Source: Blastomyces gilchristii SLH14081 (lineage: Eukaryota > Ascomycota > Eurotiomycetes > Onygenales > Ajellomycetaceae). Taken from it: a stretch of 64,000 bases of DNA. Each line of letters begins with the position of its first letter. Position 1 is the first letter of the stretch. Below, piece after piece: positions 1 to 11,719 of the stretch. Made by a program: the position numbers and the translations under genes. Location: NCBI RefSeq assembly GCF_000003855.2, contig NW_003101673.1, positions 1,747,729-1,811,728 on the forward strand, read 5' to 3'. The notes under the pieces were generated by a model. The model worked only from the letters and a program-made list of their open reading frames with translations. It was not told where the DNA came from and did no database searches.

Positions 1-1766
1 TGAGAGTCTGCTTCTTCTTTGCATTTGCAGAATTCAGAGAATCATCTAACACAGACATCTCTTTCACTTTAAAGACTTTTTATAGAATATCAGTGAGTGT
101 CTCTGAGCTCACTGATTCTGCTAGTTTTTTAACTCTCTTGCTTCTCTTGACTGTGCATGCTGAGTACAATCTTTTATACTATGATTTTAACATCTGCAGT
201 TGAAGCAAGCTCAATACTTATAATATCAAGATTTTCACTCAGAGAATCTCTTTTTCAGAGAATTCAGTGCTTTAGTAATAGCATTCAGATCTAGATTCAT
301 TGTGTTCAGATATATAACTTGTGTTATAGAAGTCTGATTATCTGTTCTTCACTGAGATATACTCAATTACAGTATTTTCTATTACAATTGACTCACTTGT
401 TTCTATATAATGAGAATGTTATATGCTTCTTTCACTGTGTCTGATTATAAGATTAAGTATTTTCATTCTGCTCTTAACTTGAGTGTAAGATTATGAATGA
501 AAATCTATAAACAGAAAGATGTTGAAAGCTCTTCATTCAATATGAGATAGTATAAGCTAAAGTATGTAAAGTATGATGTAAGATCACTTACTTATCTACA
601 CTCAGTGAAGTGTTTATAATACTTATCTTATATATTCACTTTCTCAAAGTTGTGTAAGATTCATTTGAAAAACTTATTTCATATTTATGAAAATGAATAT
701 TACTCTGAGTCTGTGAGATTCATCTTTTCATCAGCTATTTATAATGACTTCACTTTTCTGTGTAGAAACACAGCAGATCTTAAGACTTGTTAAAATTCTG
801 TTAACTATCTATCTGTGAGTTCACATTTAATCTGATAATATGATTATATCTGACTTAGTCAGCTGATTGCAGTATTATTTTTTCAGTCATTATTAAAGCT
901 TAATAACTTCAGCAGATCTTCTGACTTGATGTATTTCATACTCAGATTCTCATTCTGTACAGTGATCTCTGATGATATGTATACTTCTGAAGAGATTATA
1001 AATGATTATGATAAGATCTTCAGATTCAGTGTAGTTATCTATCTGTGTAAATATTCAATCTTCTACTATAGATCTAAGATCTGATTTTCTCTATTTTTAT
1101 TAATGATGATGATTGTATCAGTGAAGCTCTTTATAGTGAATACTTAATTCACAGCAAATGCTAATTGTTATTTAACTTCTGTCTCAGCCTGTCACTGTGT
1201 ATGCAAGACCTCAATCTTGTTTAGAATTCTTGTACATATACAGAGCTTTGATTCTGATTTAACTGTCTCAGCTGCTTTTCTTACTGCTTTGAGTAAATCC
1301 TCAGAAAGATTCTGTATATCTTTCAGTTCAGATAGCAGAGAAGAGTGTTATTCATATCAGCTAGAGAAGATATTTATTTCAGTGATTTCTTGTTAATCAT
1401 ACAATATCTATTGTTATATTGCTATATTGTTATATGATTTCTATTATTATCACACAACTCTGATGATAACTATCTCCTTCTTTTTATCCTTCTTTTAAGT
1501 AGGGAGTGAACTTCTTTGAATCTGGTTCACTGCTTTCATTCTCTTTCTCACATCTCATCTGTTTGTGTCTCATACATGGCATTCACCTGGGTGTGGAGTT
1601 TTCCCTCAACAAGTGAAGCAGTTTCAATCAGATACTCTTTCACTCATTACTCTTTATACACTATCTTTTGAGGTGTTTCTAGGACCACACTGGCATGATA
1701 ACTATAAATTGCTTCATAGACAGAATTATCACACCCTGAAGGAGCCTGTGCTTCTCACCAGTTTTT

Positions 1767-1779
1767 AGACATGCTACCA
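1767..1779 (-). promoter_or_regulatory. Primer binding site of LTR-D copy 1
   Basis: On the minus strand, two bases inside the LTR, the sequence TGGTAGCATGTCT begins with the TGG expected from pairing to a tRNA CCA end. The same site, with G to A in the TGG, lies at the same place in LTR-D copy 2 and in LTR-C. The tRNA implied (3' end AGACATGCTACCA) was not identified. Confidence 0.6.
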
Positions 1780-1781
1780 GA

Positions 1782-1957
1782 TGTGATTCAAAGGTTGCTT
1801 AAGCCAGTGTACGATTACAGGCGTACGCCGGCTTCTTATATATTGTAATATCGTACGCTAAATTAATTAGTGGCTGCTATGGCCCCCTTTACATTCGTAC
1901 GCTAGTTCGGAAGCGGCCGCGTTATTATCCGACAGTCGTACGTTCTTCCGAACCACA
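1782..1957 (-). repeat. 5' LTR of LTR-D copy 1 (176 bp)
   Basis: The LTR is bounded by TGTG...CACA and matches the 178-bp LTRs at 36,498-36,675 and 44,597-44,774 in inverse orientation. It holds a preserved NotI-like GCGGCCGC site and many intact CpGs, unlike the adjoining internal sequence. Confidence 0.9.
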
Positions 1958-2067
1958 TCTTTAAGATATTATAATATATTTTACAATCTGTCTTCTCTTA
2001 CTTAAACATCTTCTTCTCTTTCTTTAATCTGTAACAGTACTCACGCGTCTTAATAATCTACAGAATC
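1958..2067 (-). mobile_element. hAT-1 segment, between LTR-D and LTR-C
   Basis: This 110-bp stretch is the reverse complement of the accessory-ORF region of the other hAT copies (compare 29,750-29,860). It continues hAT-1 leftward from 11,720 across the inserted LTR-C. Its last five bases, gaatc (2063-2067), are the left copy of the LTR-C target duplication. One CGCG block is retained. Confidence 0.85.
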
Positions 2068-2457
2068 TGTAGCGTACGCCGCTACGTAGGGTCAGATATA
2101 AGGGTAAAAACTTGTCTTATTCTCTAAAAGATGGGAGATGGGTGTATGCCCTTATATATACAGTGATTGTTTTATAGAGATTAACTCTTGTAGAAGAAGC
2201 AATTGCCTATGAAGAGAAGAACAGAGGCTCTGTAGAGAAGAAGTGAATGCTCTCATAGAAGAAGTAATTACATATGAAGAAAAGAATAAAGACTCTGTAG
2301 AGAAGAAGTGAAAGCTCTCATAGAAGAAGTAATTGCATATGAAGAAAAGAACAGAGAAAGAAGATAGAAGCAGAAGCTTCAGAAAACAGCAAGAGATAAA
2401 GCAGAAGCTAGAGCTGAATAGAGAATTGACTTGAATAGAAGGCAGAAGCACGCCACA
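2068..2457 (-). repeat. 3' LTR of LTR-C (390 bp)
   Basis: It pairs with 11,325-11,714 and has TG...CA ends. This copy keeps CpGs at its left edge (GCGTACGCCGCTACG) that are TpG or CpA in the other copy. It includes imperfect internal repeats of an AGAAGAAGT-rich unit (about 2190-2340). Confidence 0.9.
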
Positions 2458-2469
2458 GTCTCTCTATTC
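2458..2469 (-). promoter_or_regulatory. Polypurine tract of LTR-C
   Basis: On the minus strand the sequence directly upstream of the 3' LTR is gaatagagagac, a purine-rich tract where plus-strand DNA synthesis would start. It supports the minus orientation of LTR-C. Confidence 0.55.
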
Positions 2470-2989
2470 AAAAGAATGTGTCTGTGAAGAAGAAAAAATG
2501 ATGTTAAAAAAAGATGACAGATATTACAGATACTAGGCTCAAAGAGGCAGATATTATTCAGAAGTGCTAGTCTGTTTACATATACTGCAGATATTATAGA
2601 AAAGAGAAGACTGAGTGATAGAATTGCTTATTCATACAAAGAGTAATTAGATGTAAGAATTGTTTATCTCTACAAAGAATGAAAGATGTAAGAATGACTT
2701 AAAAAGAAATAATAAGAAAGAGACAGAAGTTCTTTAATCTAAAAACAGCTGTAAGAAAAGAAAGAAATTATAAAGAAATCACAAAAAGCTTAAATGAGAA
2801 AGAGTTCTTTGATAAGATACATGAGAGTGAAAGTTTCATTGTGATAAGAGAAAGATTCTGTGAGTGATAGAGATTAGTGTAGATGAATAATTGTATTAAT
2901 ATATATATCACAATCACTTTCTTCTTATTCTTCTCTTATTTCTCACACATCTTGCTAAAATTTAACATAGCAGAATTAGCAAAAATCAC

Positions 2990-4960
2990 AACATATAGAA
3001 GATTAGATCATGAAAATAATGAGTCTCAAGAAGAAGTCAACAGCCGTGAAGACAGGCGCAGTGAGCATGATGAAAAAGGCCTTGACCTTAGAGAAATTAT
3101 TTCAGTTGTTAAGTCAGGAGAAGTGTGATGCTCTTCTTCATATAAGTGATAGAGAAGAGAAGACAGGCAAGAAGATTAGTGAAGAGAAGATAGATGAGAA
3201 TGAGATGAAAGAAAATAATAAAGATAAAGAATTAGAATTTCAGACAAATGAGCTTCTGACACTATCAACTTATCTTTTCATATACAAAGTGATCAAAGAC
3301 TAAGATAAGAGAAAGACAGTGACATTTCATTATTGCTCAGCTAGGCTGCATGATACTGCTGCAGAAGAGTTAACAGATGAATCATATAATAGAAGCTTGA
3401 AGAGTCAAGAAGAATCTAAGACTGTGATACAAAAGCTTATAACACTGTTTACTCATTTGAAAAAGTCATAACTGTTCACATGCTGGTTTTCAGAAGAAGA
3501 TATCAAGATGAATGAGAGAAGAGAGAGTCAGAAGACTGCTGCAGAAGCAGCTGATGATAAAGAGCTGTAAGTAGAATCAAAAGTGAGAGCTGAACAGACA
3601 GATACAGATGCTGAAGAACTGTGACTGATGAAAGAGAATAAGAAGCACTGAAGAGCTAGTCAGAAGTAGTATGAGACTCTGAGTAACAATATTTTAAGAA
3701 AGTTGAGATAGAAGAAGAATATCAAGAGTGATCAGATGCCTTGATCATATAATACAGCACATATAAAATGTCTGTATTATAATGACAAGACTGACTTACA
3801 CTTCTGACAGAATGATAAGCTCACTCATCTGAGCATGTCAATCATGCAGAACCTGACTGTGAAGAGGCTTGCAGATACTGTCTCAATCATTGAAAGACTT
3901 ACAGAATATAGTGAGAAGATGTCATTTATCAATTATGAATTTTTTGTTTTACTCAGTCAGTGATTAATTAAAGATTTGAGATAGTTATCTATCAAGTAAA
4001 AGTTGCACTGATGAATAAATAATAATAAGCTAATCACTTCACAGACTGTCAATTCTAAGAATTCTGCTAATCAGAATATCATTATTCTGCAGATTCATGA
4101 AAAAATAGCTTCTGTATCATGTCAGTCTTATGTGAAGAATCAGAGATGATTCAAGAAATGTATGATTATTCCTGCAGATGATAAACAGACACAGTAAGAA
4201 TATAACACTTACATCAACTATCAGTGAGAAAATAAGAGATCTCACTACTCTTTAAATCACTGTAGCTGATATGAACTCAGATGAAACATAGATAACTTGC
4301 TATTTAAAGAGAGTGTATCTGAATTTGAAAAGACTGCAGCTGAGAAGATGAATGTTGATGATATTATTAAGATTAGTGATACAGAGAAGAAGGATGATTC
4401 AACTATAGTTTCAATGAAGAGAATATCTATATCTTTCAAGTACAAGACATTGAGTCTGATTGTGCTGAAACTCTCAAAATATGTTCAAATCAGTGAGCAG
4501 AGCATCTCAACATCTGTGAAGATAAACAGTGAGATGAAGACAAGCTATTCAACCCCTGCTAAGATGATTAACAAGGCTAAGATAAGCAGTGTGTAACAGT
4601 CATCAATTCTGTCTTCTGAAGACTGTATAGTTAATTATAGAGCTCAAGATTTGAAGATACTGAGACAGCTGCCTAATCTTGATAAGTATAATCTGAACAT
4701 TATTCAGACTGTGCAGAAGAAACTGAATAAGATAGCTGAGTTTATTAATGTGATTTCAGCTGCAGAGAATATCATGACTAATAATTATTTCTTTAAGTTG
4801 TTCAGTGAGGTGTGTTTCAGCAATCTTGTGAATAAGAAATTATTAGTGAATATTGTATTTTGAGATATACATCTCACTGAACAGAAGGTCAAGCTGCAGA
4901 AAGAGCTTGAAGATGATTAATAAGAAGAGACAGAGTAAAATAATGAAAAGAATGAAAGAT
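2990..4960 (+). pseudogene. Antisense, gag-like extra ORF in LTR-C
   Basis: A broken plus-strand reading frame lies between the integrase end and the 3' LTR of LTR-C, opposite to pol. Open pieces lie at 3010-3303, 4297-4596 and 4651-4863, joined by in-frame TGA, TAG or TAA. The first piece is Lys/Glu-rich. Around 3765-3825 a Cys/His-bearing stretch reads like a decayed zinc knuckle, and around 4210-4262 another Cys/Tyr-His-Cys stretch could be a second one whose cysteines became tyrosines. I do not recognise a named family. It resembles the charged, zinc-knuckle-bearing part of fungal Gypsy gag proteins, but this is a weak reading. Antisense ORFs between INT and the 3' LTR are known in some plant Gypsy elements; here the role is unknown. 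Confidence 0.4.
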
Positions 4961-4969
4961 GATGATTTT

Positions 4970-7900
4970 CTTGTTTTCTTTGTCTTCTTATTCAATAGCT
5001 AAAATTAGATTGTAATACATTTTCTTTCTTTCTTTCACTCTGTCTCTATTTTACTTTTCTTTCTATTATTTACTCAGCTAATCATGAGGCTTCTTGATCA
5101 TGAAGACCTTGATCAGATGTGAGATGTCTTATGCAATGACTTCAAGAGACTCTCAGATCAGATCTTCATATCTCTTTCACTTAATCTGAAAATAAGTCTT
5201 ACTGTTCTCTGTGCACTTTCTTATGATATTTTCAACTTCAAATTACAACTGATCATTAACAAGTACTGATTCTGATGATGAGTGCTTCATATTCACTTCT
5301 GTTAATACAGTCTTTTTCAGATGAATAATGAAGATTACTGAGTGTTTTTATCAATCAGCTAATAGTTTCAATTGAAATGCAGTATCTGATATCTTCTGAA
5401 GAACATGAAATAAGTCTATCTATAAGAGTGATAGCTTGAACATTTCTTTTAATATATAGTTCTTTTGAGCTTTTTAAGTGAGATTCAAGAAGACTTAATC
5501 ATCAATCTGAATAGTTGATTGAAAATGAGATCAGTTGAAGAACTCAGTCATTCTAGCTTTTATCAGAGTATATAAGTCAAGAATGTCTTACTGCACTGCA
5601 TCTCACACAGTGATAAACTCAGCTATATCTAGCAGAGCTTTCTCATTGTTCAATAACAGTCATCTAGACTTTACACTCATGAGTAATTCAAAGAAAGAGA
5701 TCATTGCTGACTGTGCAGCTACTGAGTTCAACACTCTTTTCACTTATTCAAGCAGAGCAGTTCAATTTGCTTTATATTCATCTATAAGAAGTATTCACAA
5801 TGTGACTTCAACTGTGAGATTGATTCACTCACTTTAATCATTTGAGTGAGAATTGTAGACAGTTGTCATTCATGTCTTAATTCTCATGAGTTGAAGAACT
5901 GACTTTCAAAATTGCAATGTAAATTTGAAGTCTCTATCTGAAATAATCATCAGTGAGAGCTGTCAGCAGCAGATCATCTTCTTATAGAAGTCTTTCACTT
6001 ATTGTGAAGCATCTCATTATTTCTGTTCTACAATTAGAATTACTGCTTTCAAAAATTTGTCTATAACTGTCAATATAGTGTTATAATTGTCACTCACAGA
6101 TAATTCTGTAATAAAATCAATCAAAAGAACTTCAAATGACTGTTTTAAGAATGAGATGAGATGTAATTTACTCCCTGATAAGTGATTCAGTGATTTGACT
6201 AGTTGATAATTGAGATATTATGATAGATGATCCAGGATTCTCTTTCAGATATGAGAAAGAAAGAAGAACTGATAAATAAGGTTTTTCATTTAATAAAGGC
6301 CAGAGTGACCTGCTGCATTGTAGCACATACAGATGACATCTCATATCAGCAATTTAAGAATACAGAGACATGATTCTTTGAAGAACAATAGCCTGTTTCA
6401 CACTGTAAACAACTGATATTACTCTTTCTGACTGACCTTGTGAAAGACCTTTCTCAATACTGAGTTGCAGAGAATATCTTGATATAGTTGCTTTTTAAAT
6501 TTGTCAGTGAGCTCTATTGCTGTAGTTGAAATCATATATATCTTCACTGAAGATGTGTCTGTCATCAGTTCATCTGTCTGATTGATGATGATCTGGCAGA
6601 TTTTTTTCTGCTCTTCAGAGAGAATCTCTTCTGAATCATCATTTAGATAGTACAATCTGAATAGAGTGTCAGTATTAGTATGTATAATATTCTTGTAATA
6701 GCAGATTGTCATCTGTGAGAGGTATGAGCTTAAAACTAAGACTCAATTCATCAGTCAGTTGCTACAATGACCTATTATCAGTGACTGAAAAGCAGACATA
6801 AGAGTGACATGATCTGTGACAACTGTAAACTCATCATCTAAATACTGTAATAATTTCTGCAGGGCTCATATAAGTTCAAGATACTTCAATTCAGTTGCTC
6901 AGTAGTGCTTTTCAGCTGTGCTCAATCAGTGAGAGAGAAATAGAACAGATCTTTCAATATTATTCATTTCAACTTGATGTAGAGCTACTTCAATATCTCT
7001 TTACTTACTGACATTCACATATAATATGAAGGGACATTTAAAGTCGGGATATGCCTGAGTGAGAGTATTCATCAAGACTTGCTTTATCATGTTAAATAAA
7101 TGTCTGGCTTCTGTGAGCAGAGTGTGAAACTGTAGCAAGTTCTCAAATCTCATCAACTTAATCTTAGCTGTGTATGATACTCTTTTCTAATCTGTTTTTA
7201 AATTATTACACAGCAACTTAGTCTTAAGAGTCTCTAATGCTTTCATCTGATCTGTATAAAAACTGATAAAATCACAATAATAATTGAAGAGGCTGATGAT
7301 TCCTTCTAGTTCTTCAAGTATTATAGAGAAGACTAGATTAGTAATAGCAGCTACTTTCTCTTCTTGAGTAGATATATCTAGTCAGCTGACATGATGACTC
7401 AGCAAACACACTGAGAGATACATGAAATGACATTTAGTTAATAACATTGTTATTTCAGACATCTCAAGAGCTGTGAAGACTTGCTGTATATAATAAAGAT
7501 GTTCATTCAGTAAGCAAGAGAAGATGATGATGTCATCTACATAGACTAACACAAATCATCATAGAAATTTCACTAGAATCTTCTTCATACACTGTTGAAA
7601 GAACTCAGGCAAGGTTGTCAATCTCATTATAATGACTGTAAAATGTTCAAGATCTCAGTGCAGAGTCATAAACATGGTTTTGAAATGATTATTCTGTTCA
7701 ATCACTTGTTAAAAGAAGCCTTGACAGATATTCATGAATGAGAATACTGTAGAACTGCTGAGTGATTGCAACATATCTTGTTATATCAGTAGAGAGTATA
7801 TATTGAGAAGTAAGTGTGCATTTACTTTTCACAAATCAATCATCATTCTCAGCTTTTCTCTAAGCCAGATCACAAAGATAGATGAAGTAATGAGATTTCT

Positions 7901-8840
7901 GTCTTCAAGAGAAACATGTTTGATTCTTCTATCTTGCAGGAGTGAGTTCAGAATCTGATCAGCAGCTTTGTGATCTCTTTGAGATAGAGAATAGAGTCTC
8001 TGTTTCAGACTGAAAAAGTTGCTCTCATCAATGAACTGCAGTGATATCTTAACATCATCTGAAAATAAGCCTAGACTGAAGCTAAATAGTTTGTGATGTC
8101 AGTTGATGATCACTTGAATAGCTGCTCAGTCTTCTGTCACTCAGTGATCTGATATATTCACTTAAACCTGCTCAGCAAGAGTGTCTGCTGTGAGAATTTG
8201 AAGTGAATTATCCTGATCTTCTACATTCATTAAATGTAATTCAATGTATAAGGTAGAAAACAGGGAATCTTCTCAGTCAGAATGATGAATAATATCAGCA
8301 TTGATAATACAAATGATAATCTTCTTTCACTGTCAAGACAGCTGTGAGTTTGATGAGCATCTACCCGCGCGGATAGCATCTCTGATGATCTTGATATTTA
8401 TAAAATATCTTTCATGAAATGTAACAAGCTCACTGTGAACATTGATAGTTGCTTTCACTGATAATAATACATCATTAGCTATGATTATATTGCATCTGAG
8501 ATATCACACTAAGTGGAATTCATCTTCAATAATGAAAAGAGAATCATCATCTGCTCTTAAGATAAGATCTGTTGTTATGAATAGATTTGATTCATCAGCT
8601 TCTGAGTCAACTTCTCAAATGCTCACACATTGATCATGCAGTATAGAGGTTGATTGACAATGAGAAAAGAATAGATTTGCTATTATTGTGTTGATAAGTG
8701 ATATATTCATGTCTGTATTCACACAAACAGAGAGATCATCTTGTGACATAATGACAGAAATGATGAGAAAGATGTAAGACAAATACTGTAGTTCACTAAT
8801 GTATTCTTGATCACTTATAGAGATATCACACACTGCAACT
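4970..8840 (-). pseudogene. LTR-C pol: protease, reverse transcriptase, RNase H, integrase (broken)
   Basis: Read on the minus strand from 8840 down. A protease-like stretch (8833-8615) has a DTG-like motif, now NTD, followed by SLIN. RT follows, with the catalytic YVDDIIIFS intact at about 7516-7545 and the downstream LTKCHF motif that is usual after the Gypsy YxDD box. The RNase H to integrase linker is at 6712-6419, where a HTNTDTLFRLYYL stretch corresponds to the common HTNADALSRL. Integrase occupies the rest down to about 4970. Many internal TGA codons, fewer TAA/TAG, sit where Arg, Trp or Gln are expected, fitting C-to-T mutation. The product would copy the element RNA and integrate its cDNA. 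It cannot be functional as it stands. Confidence 0.75.
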
Positions 8841-9009
8841 GCATATATGTCAGTATTAAAGATGTTTTAATAATCATCTGAGAAAATGTCTGTAGACAAG
8901 ATAAGTCTCTCAGTATCTGTCTCACTAATTATTTTTTCAACTCACTATCAGAATCTAGACTGAGATCTAGATTCAGTAGCTTGTCATCATCTTTCTCAGT
9001 ACTCTTCAG

Positions 9010-11300
9010 TTCAACTTAATTCACTGAATAATCACTGTTCTTCTCTTTTTTGAGGCAGTGATTAATGTAATAAGAGCCTCTGCAGATGTAGCACTCTGCT
9101 GTGAGTGCTGACAGTCTTTCTTCTTCTGTTATACACTGAATTGATAACTTACTCATTGTGAGAGCACTTGTGAGAATCACTGCTATCTCTGCAGTAGACA
9201 CAGACAGCTTTGTAGCTTCTGTCTGCTTAGACAGAGAGATGTGATACAGACAGCAGTTATTATTCTATTCAAAACATCTGAAACTATGCATGTAGTCAGC
9301 AAATTGAGTCTTTCAATCAGTTCAGACATGTTGAACAGCTGACTCATTGTCTCTAATTCATTATCAGAAGTTATTCAATCATTCAGCAGAAATGAGTGAT
9401 GTGATTAAGAAAAGATTAAACTCTAAATTCTTTCACAAGAGCCTCTTTATTATAATGAAGTCAGAGATTGTGACAGCTCACAGTAAGTTAATCTTTCATG
9501 AGATGTATAATGTCAGAGACAGTTCATTCAACTTCTCAAAGAAAAAACACAGAGTCTGAGCTTTCATTCAAGCTTTCTCTTCTGATAGCTGAAACTCGCA
9601 TTTTAACTCATCAATAGTGATAGAAAGAAAGACATTCATATTCTTTCTCATTTTGATAGACAGACTGTTATGTCATTCCAACACCTGACTCTTCAGATAC
9701 AGAGAGAATATATAGAGAACTGTGTCATCTCTCTTCTGCATGATAATGAATTCCAAGTAACTGACAAACATTATTACATTCATTTTCACTGAGTTGAATA
9801 GCATGACATTGTCAGTCTGTAATCTCACTGATCTATCATCACTTTATGCAGATGAACAGGGTTCACTATCAAGCAGAAGATCAAGATTATCATAAGTGAG
9901 TGCCTGGTCCCTGCACATCCAGTTTCTCTCTGAGTTATAAGTAAAATATACAGTGTCAGCTTCTCTGAGGAAATTAATTCTATCTCTTATTAGATTATGA
10001 TAGCATGTTCTGTCTTCAGCATCACACAGTTCCTGTGAAATTGTCAGCATTTGCCAGATTCTAGGAGATGATTCAAAGCCTTTCTTGAAGAAGACATCTA
10101 ATTGTCATGCAGACTCATTGAGAAGATCATCAGCTCTGATATCTGTTCTGTTGATCTAGGCTGAACAGTCTGTCTGCTGATGACAGTTCAGCTTCTGTCT
10201 TTGAGCAGTGAGCACAGCTTTCTCAGTGCAGAAGCTATTTCATGCTTTCATCAATCTGCTTCTTTCATCTGTCAATTATTTGAGATTCTCTTGAAGTTTG
10301 CTGACACATTCATCAATAAGAATGATACACTCATTTAACTGCTTCTTTCACTGATCAAGCTGATGTTCATATTCATTGAGCTCACTCTCTTATCAGGTCA
10401 GTCAGGCTTCTAGCTGTTCTAACTTCTCAATTGTATCTAGTATTGCTGCTTCATCAGAAGAAGCGCGGTTCTGATGATTGAATTCATGAAAGCTTGAGAC
10501 TATTGAATCCCTCTTCTTAGTATTCTTTGTAATATCTGTGTGAAAGGCCTGCAATCAGAAATCAATGACATTCTTCTATTTCACTACTGAAGCAGAGTTA
10601 AGAGTCATTTTTATGTCATTATAACACCTGGCTGATACACTCATAAGAATGTCTTTCACTTTGATATGATTGTACAGTATTACTTAGCTTTTGATACTCT
10701 CATATCATCTGTCTGTGTTTCACCAGACTTCTGCAATTATAATAGCATGCTTTTCAGCTATTGCTTGTGAGTAAGTTCATCCTGAGTCAGATTCATTGAT
10801 GAATTCTCAGATGAGTCATTCAATTCTACTAGCAGACTTGTTCAGTTCAGTGAAAGAAAGTGACTGATGAAAGCTGCTCTGAGTGATTTGTCTGTTCTGC
10901 TTCATTATCATGACAGAGCTGATGAAGTTGTATAAGAGTGTGAAGATGAGTTTACTGCGACTGTGGTCACATTCTAGATCAATCACTAGTGCTATGATGT
11001 TCTGAAGTAGAAGATGCTCAAATGATCATTAGTCAGACCTATTATCAGCTGTAGTATTAAATAAGATAGATTTAAATAACTGTAGACCAGATCAATCACT
11101 AGCTGCGGTACTGAAGAAGATAGAACAGTTAAATAATCACAAGCTAGATCAATCACTAGCTGCAGTGTCAAAAGAAGGTAGAGTAACTAATCAGATTAAT
11201 TACCAGCTAGTCAATTCTCAGTGTCTGCAGCCTGGTTCAATCATCAGTGCTACATATATCAAGAGCAGAGTGAAAGTTAAAGAGGCTAGAAGAACTTGAT
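9010..11300 (-). pseudogene. LTR-C gag (broken)
   Basis: The minus-strand reading frames between the primer site and the protease are gag-like: an open piece at 10,050-9844 of capsid-like composition, then a piece at 9201-9016 ending in a zinc-knuckle-like stretch (CYICRGSYYINHC) where the usual His appears changed to Tyr. The position directly 5' of protease is where Gypsy gag nucleocapsid lies. The N-terminal part between 10,060 and 11,300 has no long open piece. A CCGCGCGG block at about 8354-8361, just downstream, is a rare unmutated CpG cluster. Recognition rests on position and the knuckle, not on capsid sequence. Confidence 0.55.
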
Positions 11301-11307
11301 TCTTAAC

Positions 11308-11321
11308 AAGACATGCTATCA
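11308..11321 (-). promoter_or_regulatory. Primer binding site of LTR-C
   Basis: On the minus strand, three bases inside the 5' LTR, the site reads TGATAGCATGTCTT. It equals the LTR-D site except G to A at the third base, as hypermutation would produce. The two families seem to use the same tRNA primer. Confidence 0.55.
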
Positions 11322-11324
11322 AAT

Positions 11325-11714
11325 TGTAGTGTATGCTGCTATGTAGGGTCAGATATAAGAGTAAAAACTTGTCTTATTCTCTAAAAGATGAGAGATGGGT
11401 GTACACTCTTATATATACAGTGATTGTTTTATAGAGATTAACTCTTGTAGAAGAAGCAATTATCTATGAAGAAAAGAACAGAGGCTCTGTAGAGAAGAAG
11501 TAGATACTCTCATAGAAGAAGTAATTGCATATGAAGAAAAGAATGAAGGCTCTGTAGAGAAGAAGTGAAAGCTCTCATAGAAGAAGTAATCGCATATAAA
11601 GAGAAGAACAGAGGGAGAAGATAGAAGCAGAAGCTTCAGAAAACAGCAAGAAATGAAGCAGAAGCTAGAGCTGAATAGAGAATTGACTTGAATAGAGAGC
11701 GGAAGCACGCCACA
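11325..11714 (-). repeat. 5' LTR of LTR-C (390 bp)
   Basis: This partner of 2068-2457 has the same length. Differences between the two are mostly C/T and G/A, and this copy has lost more CpGs. It is followed by the gaatc duplication at 11,715-11,719. Confidence 0.9.
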
Positions 11715-11719
11715 GAATC

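Larger units (their letters stand above)
1..1957 (-). mobile_element. LTR-D copy 1: Ty3/Gypsy-type retroelement, 5' part only
   Basis: This is the reverse complement of the start of LTR-D copy 2 (36,498 to about 38,455). From right to left it runs 5' LTR (1957 to 1782), primer binding site, then the gag-side leader. The stretch at 1-180 matches, inverted, the stretch around 38,300-38,480. The element leaves the window at base 1, so protease, RT and integrase are not seen here. It is inserted in the minus-strand hAT-1 copy, whose sequence resumes directly at 1958. The five bases after the LTR are tcttt; the partner duplication would lie outside the window. All reading frames carry stops. The body has almost no CpG, but the LTR has many. 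Confidence 0.85.
2068..11714 (-). mobile_element. LTR-C: 9.6-kb Ty3/Gypsy retrotransposon with an antisense extra ORF region
   Basis: Two 390-bp LTRs (2068-2457 and 11,325-11,714) are flanked by a perfect 5-bp duplication, gaatc (2063-2067 and 11,715-11,719). The primer binding site beside the right LTR and the purine-rich tract beside the left LTR place transcription on the minus strand. Read that way the order is gag with a zinc knuckle, protease, RT with an intact YVDD, RNase H/integrase linker, integrase. This gag-PR-RT-RH-INT order is that of Ty3/Gypsy. About 2.5 kb between integrase and the 3' LTR is not part of pol and reads on the opposite strand. All frames contain stops, mostly TGA where Arg (CGA) or Trp is expected, so the copy is dead. 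Confidence 0.9.

Noticed and set aside
4970..11324. LTR-C pol as a separate minus-strand element inserted in a plus-strand one
   Set aside because: The primer site and purine tract at the outer LTRs both fit minus-strand transcription, the 5-bp duplication flanks the whole unit, and I see no LTR ends near 4970.
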